From Ustilago trichophora (taxonomy: Eukaryota > Basidiomycota > Ustilaginomycetes > Ustilaginales > Ustilaginaceae): a stretch of DNA of 64,000 nt. The notes beneath the pieces are model-generated. The model did no database searches. It was not told the DNA's origin and saw nothing but the letters and a program-made list of their open reading frames with translations. The translations under genes were made by a program, and so were the position numbers. The stretch is taken from positions 186,001 through 250,000 of the forward strand of contig OOIN01000006.1 in assembly GCA_900323505.1 (NCBI GenBank), given 5' to 3'. Positions within the stretch are counted from its first letter, which is position 1, and every line of letters starts with the position of its first letter. Positions 49,420 through 59,856 of the stretch are shown piece after piece.

Positions 49420-51873
49420 CTATGCACCGGTGAGGATGCTAAAAAGGCGTCGAATGAGGAGGACAGGCATACTCAGCAGATCTTGCAACCAAGTCGAGAC
49501 AAAGTGTGCCAAGTCTGCTCCGGCAGCATCTGGTTGCAGCTGTGCCTCATGTTGAGAAACGTCGTCTGGCCTCAAGGCGCTTGCTTCGGCCAGCTGGTCG
49601 CTTGTGTAAAAAGAGTCTGTGTGCGATGGCTCGAATGTGTCGAGGACCGTCCTTGGCTCTGATTCCACGACTGGCTTTGATGGCACGCTTGATGCTATAG
49701 GGAGTACTGAAGAGAAGACGCCCTTCACTTCTTCGATGTCGCTCTTCGACTGGGCTGTCTGGGCGTTCTGGCGTGCCGAAGCCTCGACAATGCGCGAGAG
49801 CTCGTCCAACTTGGCGGAGAGGGCACGATTGGCGTTCTGACTAGCATTGAACAGGACAAAGATCATTGCGGTGAGGAAGAGCGTCCAAAGCAAATGCGAC
49901 GCGCGCAAGACCCAACCGCTGCCTATTTTCTTCTCTCCTCGACGAGTTTGGCTGGCCTGTGCCGAGGCCAGCACAAGGCGGCCGTTCGGGTCAGACAAGG
50001 ACTCGTTGTGTGCGGCGATGATGGCAAGCGCTTGGCGGAGGATGTCGTCGATGTTTGCATCGCCATTCGGTTTTGGACTTTGCAATGACAGTCCCTGCTT
50101 TTCCTGCTGCTGCTGAACAGTTTCTCGCGAGTCTTCGAGCGACTCCCGCTGCTGATCTGCTGAATGCAGCTGTAGCGATCTTGTTTCGATAGGAGCGAGG
50201 GATGGTTGTGTGTACTCGTGGGCTAGCGCTGCAGGAACGAACAGGCCTTTGGGGAGCTGGTCAAGTTTGAGATATGGCGTGGTGCTGGCGAGCATGTTGT
50301 CGGACGAGATTGTACCACGCACCGATATAGTAATTGGCTCATTGCTTTGCAAGATGGGCAGCAAGGTAAATGCAAGCATGAGCACCTTTGAAGGGGCACT
50401 ACCTGGCTCTGACAGCTCGGACAGTGGCTGAGACGGTATTGGCTTGCTGCTGCTAGAAGATTGCAGCGAGAACCTTCGTTGCTTGACGGGAGGAGCGGCG
50501 ACATTGTCGAGTGAAAAGTCAAAGTCGGCATCGTTGATGCCCTTGGGAGGAGCGGTCTTGAGCAAGTCTTCCTCCTCAGCTCCATGTTGATTTGGTTCGG
50601 GTAGGACGACCAGATCGCCAATCTCAAACGTGGGAGATCTGCGCAGCAGGTTTTCGCTTGCAGTCGTCGGCTGCTGAGCAGGGGAGGATCTCTCCGACAT
50701 GACCGGACTGTAGGACCAGCTGAGAATGCCTCGAGATGCATCAACCGCTACTGGTTGCCAGTCCGCGACGGATGTCTCGGGATCAAGTTGAACGTATAGG
50801 AGTACTTCGCGGTCGAGTCCTGGGAAGAATAGGCCTTCCAGCTGGATATTCGCCTCAAAGTCGATTTCGCCTGCAGATTCTTCAGATGTTCGTGGTCGGT
50901 ATGCTATGGAGCTGCGAGCTTTCTTCGCACGCAGCGCATTGGGTAGGACTCGAAAGGGAGGACCAGGCAGGACGAGGTCACCCGCTTGCTGCGCAGCGAT
51001 GCGGATCACCAAGGCTTCGCATGCTTGGAAAGGACCCACGATCGATGTGTCGTCTTGTTCGGCACCCGAGTCGTCGACAGAGGCTGAACCGAGTAGGGTC
51101 ACATCAGCTTCATCATCATCAGAATGAGAGGCGATGCTGTGTGCTCGGTGCGATGAGGCTGCTGAAGATCTTCTTCGTGGCGATCTGCGCTGACTAGAGA
51201 CGGGCAAGATGGGAGGGTCGACTTCGACGGTGATTCCATCCATCCCTGGCTCGGCTTCCATCGACTCGTCGACTGTGAAGCCCATGAAATTATTCAGGCA
51301 GAAAGGAACAGCTAGCCGGACCGAGAACGGCGCAGTGGGTGGTGCGGATGTGACAGCAGCAAAGAGATGAAGCGTCACCATATAAGAAGTGCCACTCACC
51401 TGAGAGGCTGTGGCATTCTGGGGTCTTGGACTAGAGCGGGCAGAGGAGCGCAGCATGACCTTACCGTCATCGCCTCGTACGACGGCTGGGAGATGCGAGT
51501 GATCATTCGAGACCGAGGCTCTGCGCTGCCTGGTCCTCCCAGGCTTAAAATCGATGAAACTATCGTTCAGCTCGTTATCAATCGAGAGCGGGATGCCGAG
51601 CGAGCTTGCTGCGGTTGCAGCTGAGGCGGACAGTGCCGGCGCCGCACCCGAAGGATCAAGCTTGTGTACGACAGCATCTTGAAGCTCGACTGCCGGGTCA
51701 GTTAGAAGCGTATACGACTCATCGTGCTCGCTCGCGGGTAGCTGGACCTTCAGAAAGAGTGTGTAAGAGGCACCGGAGCTAGAAGCATGACCTTTGACGA
51801 CGAGCTTCTTGCAGATCCTCAGCTTGGAAGGAGAGCTGCCTGGGCCTGGCGTCGTAGGCGTTGGCATTGACAT
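49420..51873 (-). CDS. Unrecognised 817-residue protein with C-terminal membrane segment
   Basis: I do not recognise a family. The N-terminal 300 residues contain strand-rich pieces that look like two related beta-modules: RICKKLVVKGHASSSGASYT then LFLKVQLP, and a TSYMVTLHLFAAV piece followed by FSVRLAVPFCLNNFMGF. The middle is disordered and Ser/Pro-rich, with a VQQQQEKQG stretch. A single membrane segment lies at about 655-680 (LLWTLFLTAMIFVLFNASQN). A helical stretch follows (ANRALSAKLDELSRIVEASA), and the end is an amphipathic hydrophobic piece, WLQDLLSMPVLLIRRLF. The first true ATG in frame is at 51873 (MSMPTPTTPGPG). It may be an ER or nuclear-envelope anchored scaffold, but that is inference. 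Confidence 0.8.
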   Translation of the reverse strand: MSMPTPTTPGPGSSPSKLRICKKLVVKGHASSSGASYTLFLKVQLPASEHDESYTLLTDPAVELQDAVVHKLDPSGAAPALSASAATAASSLGIPLSIDNELNDSFIDFKPGRTRQRRASVSNDHSHLPAVVRGDDGKVMLRSSARSSPRPQNATASQVSGTSYMVTLHLFAAVTSAPPTAPFSVRLAVPFCLNNFMGFTVDESMEAEPGMDGITVEVDPPILPVSSQRRSPRRRSSAASSHRAHSIASHSDDDEADVTLLGSASVDDSGAEQDDTSIVGPFQACEALVIRIAAQQAGDLVLPGPPFRVLPNALRAKKARSSIAYRPRTSEESAGEIDFEANIQLEGLFFPGLDREVLLYVQLDPETSVADWQPVAVDASRGILSWSYSPVMSERSSPAQQPTTASENLLRRSPTFEIGDLVVLPEPNQHGAEEEDLLKTAPPKGINDADFDFSLDNVAAPPVKQRRFSLQSSSSSKPIPSQPLSELSEPGSAPSKVLMLAFTLLPILQSNEPITISVRGTISSDNMLASTTPYLKLDQLPKGLFVPAALAHEYTQPSLAPIETRSLQLHSADQQRESLEDSRETVQQQQEKQGLSLQSPKPNGDANIDDILRQALAIIAAHNESLSDPNGRLVLASAQASQTRRGEKKIGSGWVLRASHLLWTLFLTAMIFVLFNASQNANRALSAKLDELSRIVEASARQNAQTAQSKSDIEEVKGVFSSVLPIASSVPSKPVVESEPRTVLDTFEPSHTDSFYTSDQLAEASALRPDDVSQHEAQLQPDAAGADLAHFVSTWLQDLLSMPVLLIRRLFSILTGA

Positions 51874-52449
51874 CTTTCGGATGGTCGATGTCGACAGAGA
51901 GGTCAAGCTGCCTTGTACCAGGGTGCTGGGGTGCTTCCGGACAATTGGGACGATGTGGTCGTTCAAACAGTTGTACAAGATGGCATGGCGTGTTTTCAGT
52001 GAAGATATCAGAGTGGTAGTGAGGCGAGAGAAGACACAATCGAAGTCGTCGATGCAGAGTTTTCAATGAAATGCTGAGCGGAACAATTCCGTGGAGGCTG
52101 AGTCGCAAGACCGCAATTCGTGGTGGCCAAGCCCAATGTGACAATGTGGCGCGATGTGAGGTTGAACGGCTGTGTGACAGTTCAGATGATAGCGAGAAGT
52201 GGTGATTTCTGGAAAGTAACACTTCTTCACACTTCTTCGGAAGTCGCGTCATTCAAGCCAAATCTCGGAACCGAACAGGCCTCTCTGCTTACCGCACGTG
52301 AGATTGGCTGGGCGGCCAATTTTGGAAGAAATTGTTTTTTCTGTCGAACAGGGTGATACCAGCTCGTGTGGTGCTCACTTCAATCCTTCCTTCAATCCAC
52401 ACCATCCGCCCTGTCTTCACCTCCCTCGACCTGTCTGAGCTTGATCACT
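51874..52449. other. Divergent spacer upstream of mS45
   Basis: This 576-base spacer holds the promoters of the 817-residue gene and the mS45 gene. An in-frame open extension of the former reaches 51978 but begins with TTG, not ATG. No further gene is seen. Confidence 0.5.
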
Positions 52450-53618
52450 ATGGCATTTGCATCAAGATCAGCATCCTTCTCTGCTTTGCGGCAGCTTGGC
52501 TCTGGCCCTGCTATCGCCTCTAGCTCGCGAAGCGTCGCCGTTGCCTTTTCCACCTCATCTACATCACACGCAGCACCACAAGAGGCCACTGCACGAAAAG
52601 GCCCATTCACATCCGCAGCTGAAGCTTCACCATCACCCACTGAGACCAATGCCATCGGCCGTGGACGCAAGTCGGCCGGACGAGGGCGCCCGAAGATGCT
52701 GGCACCCTTCGACGAGTGGATCCAATCTGACGCACGCATATACAAGCAGCCCAAGCCAGGTATGGGCCCCAACTGGATTGGCGAGACTCCCTTCCCCCTC
52801 AACCCCTCCTTCAACCCACCAGCCCCTGTCCGACAAAGCACCAAGACCGAGATCTGGCGCCTACACTCGAGCAATCCATCGCAGTGGACCATCCGCGCTC
52901 TTTCTGAAAAGTTTTCGGTTGGCCTGCAGAGGATGGAGGCCATCTTGAGGCTCAAGGCGCTCGAAGTGGAATGGACATCACAGGTAAGTTCTCAGGCAAG
53001 GATAGCAGGCTCTCGATGTTGCTTTGAATGATGAGTAAACAAATTTTTCGATTAGTCTTGAAGACATCCACATGGTTACCAAATTTTACAATCCTTACTA
53101 TACTGAAACCCAACATCGAGAGCTGCTTCTGACAAAGAGCCAAGTAGCATGGTTGCTGACACTCTGACCTCATATGCATCATCTTTATTGCTGCACGCTA
53201 GGACAAGCCACTGCAGAGCGAATTTCAGTCCAACATGGACCGCCTTCTCGGTGCGCAGGACCGCAAGCGCGCACCCGAGCCTGAGCCTTCCGTCCAATCC
53301 ACCGACAATTCGGTGCGTGGAACGCAGCACGAAGAGTTCTCCGAAGCATCTCCATTGAATGCACCCTCGGTGATCGCGCCAGCATTGCGAGAGGAGAGCC
53401 GTAAGCGAGCTGACATGATTGCTGCCCTCCCAAGCGGTGGTCCCGACGTCGAGGCCAAGGGCTCCAGTAAGGTCATCTCGACAAACAGAGCACCTTTGTC
53501 CATCACCAACGTCGCGGGTGACTCTTACAAGGGTGCCGGTCGTGTCGACCGAAACGTGCGCCGGGCTGAGAAGAGGAAAGGCGCCAAGGTCAAGCCTGTC
53601 GCCAAGAAGAAGAACTAA
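52450..53618 (+). CDS. Mitoribosomal small-subunit protein mS45 (Bot1-like), two exons
   Basis: The exons are 52450-52983 and 53202-53618. The 218-base intron starts GTAAGT and ends GCTAG, phase 0; the product is 316 residues. The N-terminal 60 residues are rich in Ser, Ala and Arg without acidic residues at the start (MAFASRSASFSALRQLGSGP), a mitochondrial presequence. The Bot1p/eukaryotic mitochondrial regulator region shows RIYKQPKPGMGPNWIGETPFP, EIWRLHSSNPSQWTIRALSE and KFSVGLQRMEAILRLKALE. The second exon gives a basic tail ending KPVAKKKN. Bot1/mS45 is needed for mitochondrial translation in yeasts. It converges on EMC3. Confidence 0.87.
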
Positions 53619-53789
53619 AGCACTTGTGCTTCCATCATTGTAACAACACAAACTTGCCAATGCCACACTGGATACCACTTTTTTCTATTCTGTTTGCCAT
53701 ATGCTATTGAGGGCTAAGTGCCGTGAGATGAGGTTTATGCTTGTTGAGCTGCTATCCCAAATTCATGAACGAACAGGGTGCCGATGGAT

Positions 53790-54892
53790 CTACGAGTAGA
53801 GTGCAAGTACGCGGTCCTCGATACCGTCACCGATCCAACGGATCTTGGAGTCTTCGAGACCAACAAGCTCGAGGTTGTCGCGCTCGGCGTGGTGGAGCTT
53901 CTCAAAGTCGGGTGCCTGGCCTGGTGCTGCTGGGTTCATTGCTTGCATCGGAGCGGCGGCGCCCGACATGGCAGCCATGTCGCGTGTTCCATCGGCGGCT
54001 GCAGATACCAAACGAAAGTGGAAGGAAGAATCGACATTAGTATGATGATTCGTTGGGATGGTGCCAAGTCCAATACGAGAACAAACACTCACCATTGTCA
54101 TCACCAAGAACGAGTCGGTAAACAGCGTTGAGACCGAAAAGCGTCAAAAAGTACCAGCTCAACGACGACACCCAAGTGACGTCGAGATCGGGCGTCTCGA
54201 TGCCCCTCTGAAGCATCACCTTGAACCTCACAGTGAGTGGAAAGGGGAGCTTGACTGTATCGTAGAAGCCAAGCCGAGCAGAGTGCGTCAATAAGAGGGG
54301 ATGGCGATCAGTCTATGAGATGCCTTGATCTTTGCTAGCAAGAGACTGCTGCAAGAACTTACGCAGAACGAATCCGGAGAAGAAAAAGTTGATCCAGCCC
54401 ATGATGACGGTTTGTGGGATCATCATGACCATCTGCTTCTTCATGCCGTCCATCATGTTGTCCATGCCGCCTGCAGGTTCGAAAGGATTCTTGGGTCCTT
54501 CCTTCTCCTCCTTCTCCTTGGGCTGCAAATACGATCCGTTCGACAGTGCCTCGGTGAGGAAAGCCTTGCGAGAGGTGAAAGAGGTGGGTGGGAGCTGGAA
54601 GTAGTTCTGGCGCAATGCACCTGCTCGAGCCATCACTCGCCTGTGGTGATGCCATGCATCCATGGAATGGAGACGTATGATTAGCTTTCATTGCTGCTTG
54701 ACTGCTGAGCCGCCAGGTGCTGTGTACTCACTGTTCTCGAAGTGCAGGCGCAGAGATGGGCTTGGGTGCCGAGTTGAGAAGGCTGATGACATTGTGTCGC
54801 AATACACCGACGAGGATCATGACCACCAGAATGGGGATCAAGACCCAGTCGCGAATGGCGCTGTCCAGAAACAGAGCTTGTTCAAGCGCCAT
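53790..54892 (-). CDS. EMC3: ER membrane protein complex subunit 3, four exons
   Basis: The exons are 54732-54892, 54363-54640, 54093-54254 and 53790-53998. The introns are 91, 108 and 94 bases, all GT-AG, and the frame closes to 269 residues. EMC3 is the Oxa1/YidC-like insertase subunit of the EMC, which inserts tail-anchored and multi-pass proteins into the ER membrane. Markers are [20 protein letters not shown] (first helix, about 11-30), [43 protein letters not shown] (second helix region), [19 protein letters not shown] across the second intron, and [19 protein letters not shown] (third helix). The C-terminus ends RVLALYS. Confidence 0.94.
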
Positions 54893-55366
54893 CTTGTCTG
54901 CCACTCGCCGAATGAGGATGATGGTAGTGCCTTGTGATTCTCAGAAGACTTGGTCTGACCGAGAGAAGACATGTCTGTGCTTTTTGCCTTTGCGTTGCTA
55001 CGTGCGCGCGTTTCAGCCAAATGACAACAACCTAACAATCAGCCCAAAAAAAACCCGAGCTTATCACGCGCCCGATTCTTCTCCACATCGGTGTCTTTAC
55101 GCATATCGAGCGCCGTTTTCGCCTGAGCTTCTCCGCTCTTCCTGTCAACCGTGCTTGGCCAGTGCATTTAGCCATCAGCTGCCTGGCCTTTTCCCATATC
55201 AACGCTGATCATCAACTTGGCCTTATGAGCCTCTGCTGCCGCTCCGCATCCTAACTTCAACACAAACACCATGCTGCTCTTGTGACCTCTCAACGTTCAA
55301 TAGCGGTCAAGCTCGCCATTTAGAAGGAAAGAGCTTCGGGCACCGTGTCTCGAGCATACTCGCACC
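54893..55366. other. Divergent EMC3/NPR3 spacer
   Basis: This 474-base spacer contains both promoters. No gene is seen. Confidence 0.55.
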
Positions 55367-58300
55367 ATGGCGGAGCCATTGCTTGGTGTCATCTTGGCGA
55401 CATCCTCCTCACGAGGGTCGCATATCGTCTTTCGCTGGCCCAACAATCCCAAGCTCTTTAAGCGCTACTCCAAGGTCAAATACTATACCGAGTCCCGACC
55501 CTCTCATCTCAACCGTGCCCACCTCGACGACGATCTCGACCCTGTGCGTCAAAAAGCAAAGTGGGATCGACACGATGAGGATGACGATGACCACGCCGAC
55601 GCCAACTCTGACGGCGCAGGCCAGAGTGATACACCTTCCTCTTCCGATGTCGAAGACTCGGACGGCACCATGGCCGATGAGGATGAAAACCGATCCGTCC
55701 GCGACCGCGCAGAGACAATAGCCTCCCACGGCCGATCCAAAGCAGGCGCTGCACCCTCTACAAGCCGCTCCAAGAGCAAACCGAGACGACCGCTTGTTGG
55801 CTTTGAAGAATCCAATCAGAGCGTACGCTCTGCAGATCGACAGACGGCAGCGCACAAAGATGCAACAGATACACACGACAAGGCGCCAGATTCCGATGCT
55901 GGCACATCAAAAGAGCTCTCGCCTGAAGAGAAAGCGAGGCGAGAAGAGAGAGCTGCTCGAGCATACAAGTCCTACCTCGGATACGATATCGAGATTCTCG
56001 CCAGCATTCTCAATCCTCGACCCGAGCTAGCGCATCAGAAATTCGAGCTCATTGTCGACGATCTTGCCTTTCTGGGCCATCCAGTGACCGCCGGCAAGGG
56101 CGGAACTTGGGGCGAGCCAGATGAGCAGCCCAACGACAACAAGGACGATGTCGCTGACGGAAACGAGACGTCAGCAGGTCAGACACAGCAACGCGGTCGG
56201 TCCGGTCTTCGCAAAGAGATCCGGCCATATGACCTTCCAGAAGGAGAAGGTGCCCCAAAGGACGCAGCGGCAGCATCCTCCAAGAACGGAAAGCCGGATA
56301 CAAATCCATCTGCAAAGTCAAGAAGCATCTCACAATCTCGGTCGGAGCAGACTACCGACTCCTCAACCTCCCGTTCATTTGCACCCTTGACGCAATTCCA
56401 TCTTGTCCTGGTACTCGACCGACCCGATCCGTCAACAGCCATGTCTGGTATGGATCTTTCCTCGTGGCTTCAGCTCTTCTACGACAACATTGTCTTCAAG
56501 ATGACTGCCGCCCTTTTTGCTGAGCAATCCAAATCCGACTATGTCGGACGCGAGACGGAAAAGCTCCTTGCCCTCCGAGAACGTTGCATGGACGACGGAC
56601 AGGCTTACGCTGCTTACGCTGCGCAATGCCTTGGTATCTCCTCGCTTGCTCGATGCATTCGAGATCTTCACAAAAGCATCAGCACCTCTTCCGACGCCTT
56701 CCTCACCATCAACGATCGGATAGAGGTCCATCTTCAGCTCCCGCCTATCCTCCAAGATCCCAGCAACCTGCCAAAGACAGTCGACATCGAGACCGAGCTC
56801 GATCCCAACGACCCCATCTTCCTATCCGGTGGCGGATTCGCAGGCTTGGGCAAAGAGGGTGCGGATGAGGATGGCGGCGGAGGAACATACGACAGGCTGT
56901 TGGATCTCGCTCCGCACCAACTCAGCTTTGAGGAATGGTGCAGGACTACAGGCCCATATCTGCTACCCTGGAAGACTCTGCTTCTGCTGCACGATCAAGC
57001 CGAAGAAGCACCGGGACGAGGTCGACAGACGCCGGGACATTCCAGTCCAGCAGGCTTGGCTTCGCCCGGAGGAGGGCCAGCACCAGAGGCGCACGGATTC
57101 GAGCAACTTGCGCGCAACTTTACGTCATTGTTCAGGCCAAACTTGTACCACTCGCTCAACTTTAGCGAGGTGGCAGACATGCTCGGCTGGGACCTGTACG
57201 AAGACGTCTATCCTATGATTCGACACTTGATCTACTACAGACAGGCCAGAGTGATCGACATCCCGCGCCCCGGACACGTCTATGCCATTTCGCCGCTCTT
57301 CGACTTTGGTCGTCTCGGTCCACTCTCGCGCATTTGGGCGCAGACGTTCCCTGACGTCGCACCACTGCCGGTATTCCTTTCGCAGTTGTCGTCTTCATCG
57401 CGGGCTCTCAGTACACTCTTCCCTGCCAGACACCAGAGGGAGCTCGCTCTGGATGTACTCATCTGGTTGTTGCGCAGGGAGGTGGTCGTCAAGATGCATA
57501 TCAGGCTGCGACTGATTGCGACCGAGAGTGTCAAGAGGCGCACGGCAGAAAGGAGACTGGAGCGACACGAACGGCACAGGGCCAAGAAGGAGAAGAAACG
57601 CAAGAGGGCGGCCAAAGCTGAAGCCAGACGGATGAAAAAGTCGCAGTCGGAAGAGCAGCAACGAAGGAAAGCGGCAGAACAGGCCAGGCGGAAAGAGAAG
57701 CAAGAGGAAGCACGGAAGGCAGGTTTGCAGGAGGACAGGGGAAGGAGCAGAGACAGAGACCGATCGCGCTCCGCCGAAGCAAGGCAGCAGGGTAGAGAGG
57801 TTGCAAAGGTGGAGGCTGGAGAGGATCGAGAGATCGGTGCTACCGACAATGTCACAGCCGGAGAGACGCAGACATCGGGTCTGAGTGTCTCGAGACCGCC
57901 GATCTTGGCTCACCCGGACAGTGTTGCTGAGGCAGCTGCGGCCGCAGCTGCCATTGCCGGATCTATCGGAGAGGAGCACAGGTCGGCATCTCGTGAACAT
58001 GGTCATCACCACCATCACCACCATCATCATCATCATCACCATCATCATCGCCACCATCACCGTGATCACAAGCACGCGACTGACTCGAATGGAGGCAATG
58101 AATCCAGTGCATCTGCTGCTGAGAAGGTTCCGATCCCCATTGCTGCCCGCCCACCCTTTGACGAGCTCAAGTTCGAGCGTCGTCCTGTCCTACGCTCTCG
58201 TTCGCCGTCGACAGCGATGATGGTGACATCGGCCAACCCCGGTCTCTCGGTCAGCTTCAGCAACCTCAGCGAGCGTGGTGAGCTTGGCCGCCGTGCTCGT

Positions 58301-59407
58301 GCTGACACGACTGGGTCTTCTTCGTCTGGAGGTGGCCTAGCACATGGCAAGAATCGCAGTGATGGGCTCAGTATGACGCCCACGACTTCGCAGCAGCAAA
58401 GTCGGCCGACTACGCCCAACGTTGTCGGGAGAAATATCCCTTTGCATGTTCGAGACCGATCGATCGGGGCAGCTGGGTCGAATATCTCGTCAAGTGCAGA
58501 GGGTAGCTTGCCGCGCCGTGCACGCAGAGCGACCAGTTCAGCCGGCTGGGGTGGAAGGAAAGGTGTTGCTCGGTCGCGATCGCCTTCCAGAGCACGCATG
58601 AGGGTGAAAGGTTTTGGTGTGGGTGCCGAGGTCGAGATTGACGAAGACAAGAGCGGCGAGGAGGATGACGAGGGCGATGATGAAGCTAAAGCCAACAAAG
58701 ATGCAGCAGATGAGATTAGAGTCAAGTCAAGTGAGCTTGCCTCCAAAATCGATTCTCTGCAATTGGAGAAACGGGAGAAGAGGGAGATGACCAAACGCCG
58801 TATCTCGACTGCGAGCGAAAGACCAGACCTTCCTCCGCCATCCGAAAGCGAGGCTAGCGATCGTGAACATTCGAGCGGATGTTCATGCTCCAAGCACTCG
58901 CACACGCATTCGTCCTCTTCCTCTCCCTCTTCCTCATCTTCATCTGCGGATATTTCGACCAGCGACTTTTCCTTGTCGTCCGAATTCTCCTCTTCTTCCT
59001 CTTCTTCTTCCGCCGGTCACAAGCGGACCCCACGACGACGACGAAACACACACGACTCCCCCTCAAGCTCCGACTCTGACTCTGACTCACACCCGCCTTA
59101 CAGCCGCAACAACACCCGCACCTCCACCACCACCACCAACAATCCCACCGCCACCGCCAACGAGACTTTTATCGAATCCTTGATCATCGAACCCGCCCGA
59201 GCCTCCCGTCAGGAAAACGAATACATTGCTACAATGGTCGCTGACAAAGACCCGGCAACAGTCAAGAATTTCTTCAGACTGTTACCCTACTTGAACGGCA
59301 AACATACCATCGACGAGATCGAATATAGGGTGAAAATGCGAAGGAGAGACATCAGAAGGTTGCTCTCGGTGTTCCGGGAGTTCATCGTCACTTTTATGCA
59401 CCCTTAG
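55367..59407 (+). CDS. NPR3: Npr3, SEACIT/GATOR1 subunit (nitrogen permease regulator 3)
   Basis: The product is 1346 residues. With Npr2 and Iml1 it restrains TORC1 on the vacuole when amino acids are scarce. It starts GVILATSSSRGSHIVFRWPN, the family's longin-like N-terminus. The conserved core then comes in blocks: YLGYDIEILASILNPRPELA and FELIVDDLAFLGHPV near 205-245, FHLVLVLDRPD near 345, ENNIVF-like YDNIVFKMTAALFAEQ, FRPNLYHSLNFSEVADMLGW near 585, and the closing winged-helix-type VKNFFRLLPYLNGKHTIDEI and MRRRDIRRLL. It is much longer than human NPRL3 because of inserted low-complexity parts: an Arg/Lys-rich coiled stretch (about 725-820) and a run of 15 His near 880. There are no introns. 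Confidence 0.93.
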   Translation: MAEPLLGVILATSSSRGSHIVFRWPNNPKLFKRYSKVKYYTESRPSHLNRAHLDDDLDPVRQKAKWDRHDEDDDDHADANSDGAGQSDTPSSSDVEDSDGTMADEDENRSVRDRAETIASHGRSKAGAAPSTSRSKSKPRRPLVGFEESNQSVRSADRQTAAHKDATDTHDKAPDSDAGTSKELSPEEKARREERAARAYKSYLGYDIEILASILNPRPELAHQKFELIVDDLAFLGHPVTAGKGGTWGEPDEQPNDNKDDVADGNETSAGQTQQRGRSGLRKEIRPYDLPEGEGAPKDAAAASSKNGKPDTNPSAKSRSISQSRSEQTTDSSTSRSFAPLTQFHLVLVLDRPDPSTAMSGMDLSSWLQLFYDNIVFKMTAALFAEQSKSDYVGRETEKLLALRERCMDDGQAYAAYAAQCLGISSLARCIRDLHKSISTSSDAFLTINDRIEVHLQLPPILQDPSNLPKTVDIETELDPNDPIFLSGGGFAGLGKEGADEDGGGGTYDRLLDLAPHQLSFEEWCRTTGPYLLPWKTLLLLHDQAEEAPGRGRQTPGHSSPAGLASPGGGPAPEAHGFEQLARNFTSLFRPNLYHSLNFSEVADMLGWDLYEDVYPMIRHLIYYRQARVIDIPRPGHVYAISPLFDFGRLGPLSRIWAQTFPDVAPLPVFLSQLSSSSRALSTLFPARHQRELALDVLIWLLRREVVVKMHIRLRLIATESVKRRTAERRLERHERHRAKKEKKRKRAAKAEARRMKKSQSEEQQRRKAAEQARRKEKQEEARKAGLQEDRGRSRDRDRSRSAEARQQGREVAKVEAGEDREIGATDNVTAGETQTSGLSVSRPPILAHPDSVAEAAAAAAAIAGSIGEEHRSASREHGHHHHHHHHHHHHHHHRHHHRDHKHATDSNGGNESSASAAEKVPIPIAARPPFDELKFERRPVLRSRSPSTAMMVTSANPGLSVSFSNLSERGELGRRARADTTGSSSSGGGLAHGKNRSDGLSMTPTTSQQQSRPTTPNVVGRNIPLHVRDRSIGAAGSNISSSAEGSLPRRARRATSSAGWGGRKGVARSRSPSRARMRVKGFGVGAEVEIDEDKSGEEDDEGDDEAKANKDAADEIRVKSSELASKIDSLQLEKREKREMTKRRISTASERPDLPPPSESEASDREHSSGCSCSKHSHTHSSSSSPSSSSSSADISTSDFSLSSEFSSSSSSSSAGHKRTPRRRRNTHDSPSSSDSDSDSHPPYSRNNTRTSTTTTNNPTATANETFIESLIIEPARASRQENEYIATMVADKDPATVKNFFRLLPYLNGKHTIDEIEYRVKMRRRDIRRLLSVFREFIVTFMHP
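58003..58073 (+). repeat. CAC/CAT run encoding polyhistidine in NPR3
   Basis: Mixed CAT and CAC codons give 15 consecutive His, then R-HHH-RDHKH. The codon mixture means it is not a pure trinucleotide slippage product. Confidence 0.9.
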
Positions 59408-59856
59408 TCCAACCAACTCGTAATCAAGTTTTCAGCTTGGATGGCGAACGCATTCATGTTTTTTTTTGGGAGAGCTTTGAGCTGTCTGTGCTTCGCCAAA
59501 TGGCTCATCGCGAACCAACCCTTGTGAGCACGGTCCTAATCCGCAAGAACGATGATCGGGAAGAACCACCCTGGGATGGCATGTAGAGCGAGAAGATGAT
59601 GTGATTCGGATTTAATTGATTGCTTGCTTATTAGGATTTACAGTTGTGCATGGTTGCTTGAAAGTGTTTTTTTTGTTTGTTTGTGATCTGATCTTGTGGA
59701 AGGGGTCAAAAGATGAAACCAGGCGTCGAACCTGAGGCTCAAAGCATTTAAGAGGTTTCTTTTGCTAGTTGGCTCCTTGTGGAAAGGATCATTCTTCTCT
59801 TCAGAATGCTTTTCTGATCTACTGGTGGGGATTTTTGGGCTCCTGCTTGAATCGGA
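59408..59856. other. Convergent NPR3/CHO2 spacer
   Basis: This is the 3' flank of both converging genes, with short T runs near 59458-59467 and 59668-59675. No gene is seen. Confidence 0.55.

Noticed and set aside
51874..51978. 35-codon N-terminal extension of the 817-residue protein
   Set aside because: The frame opens with TTG and has no ATG before 51873.
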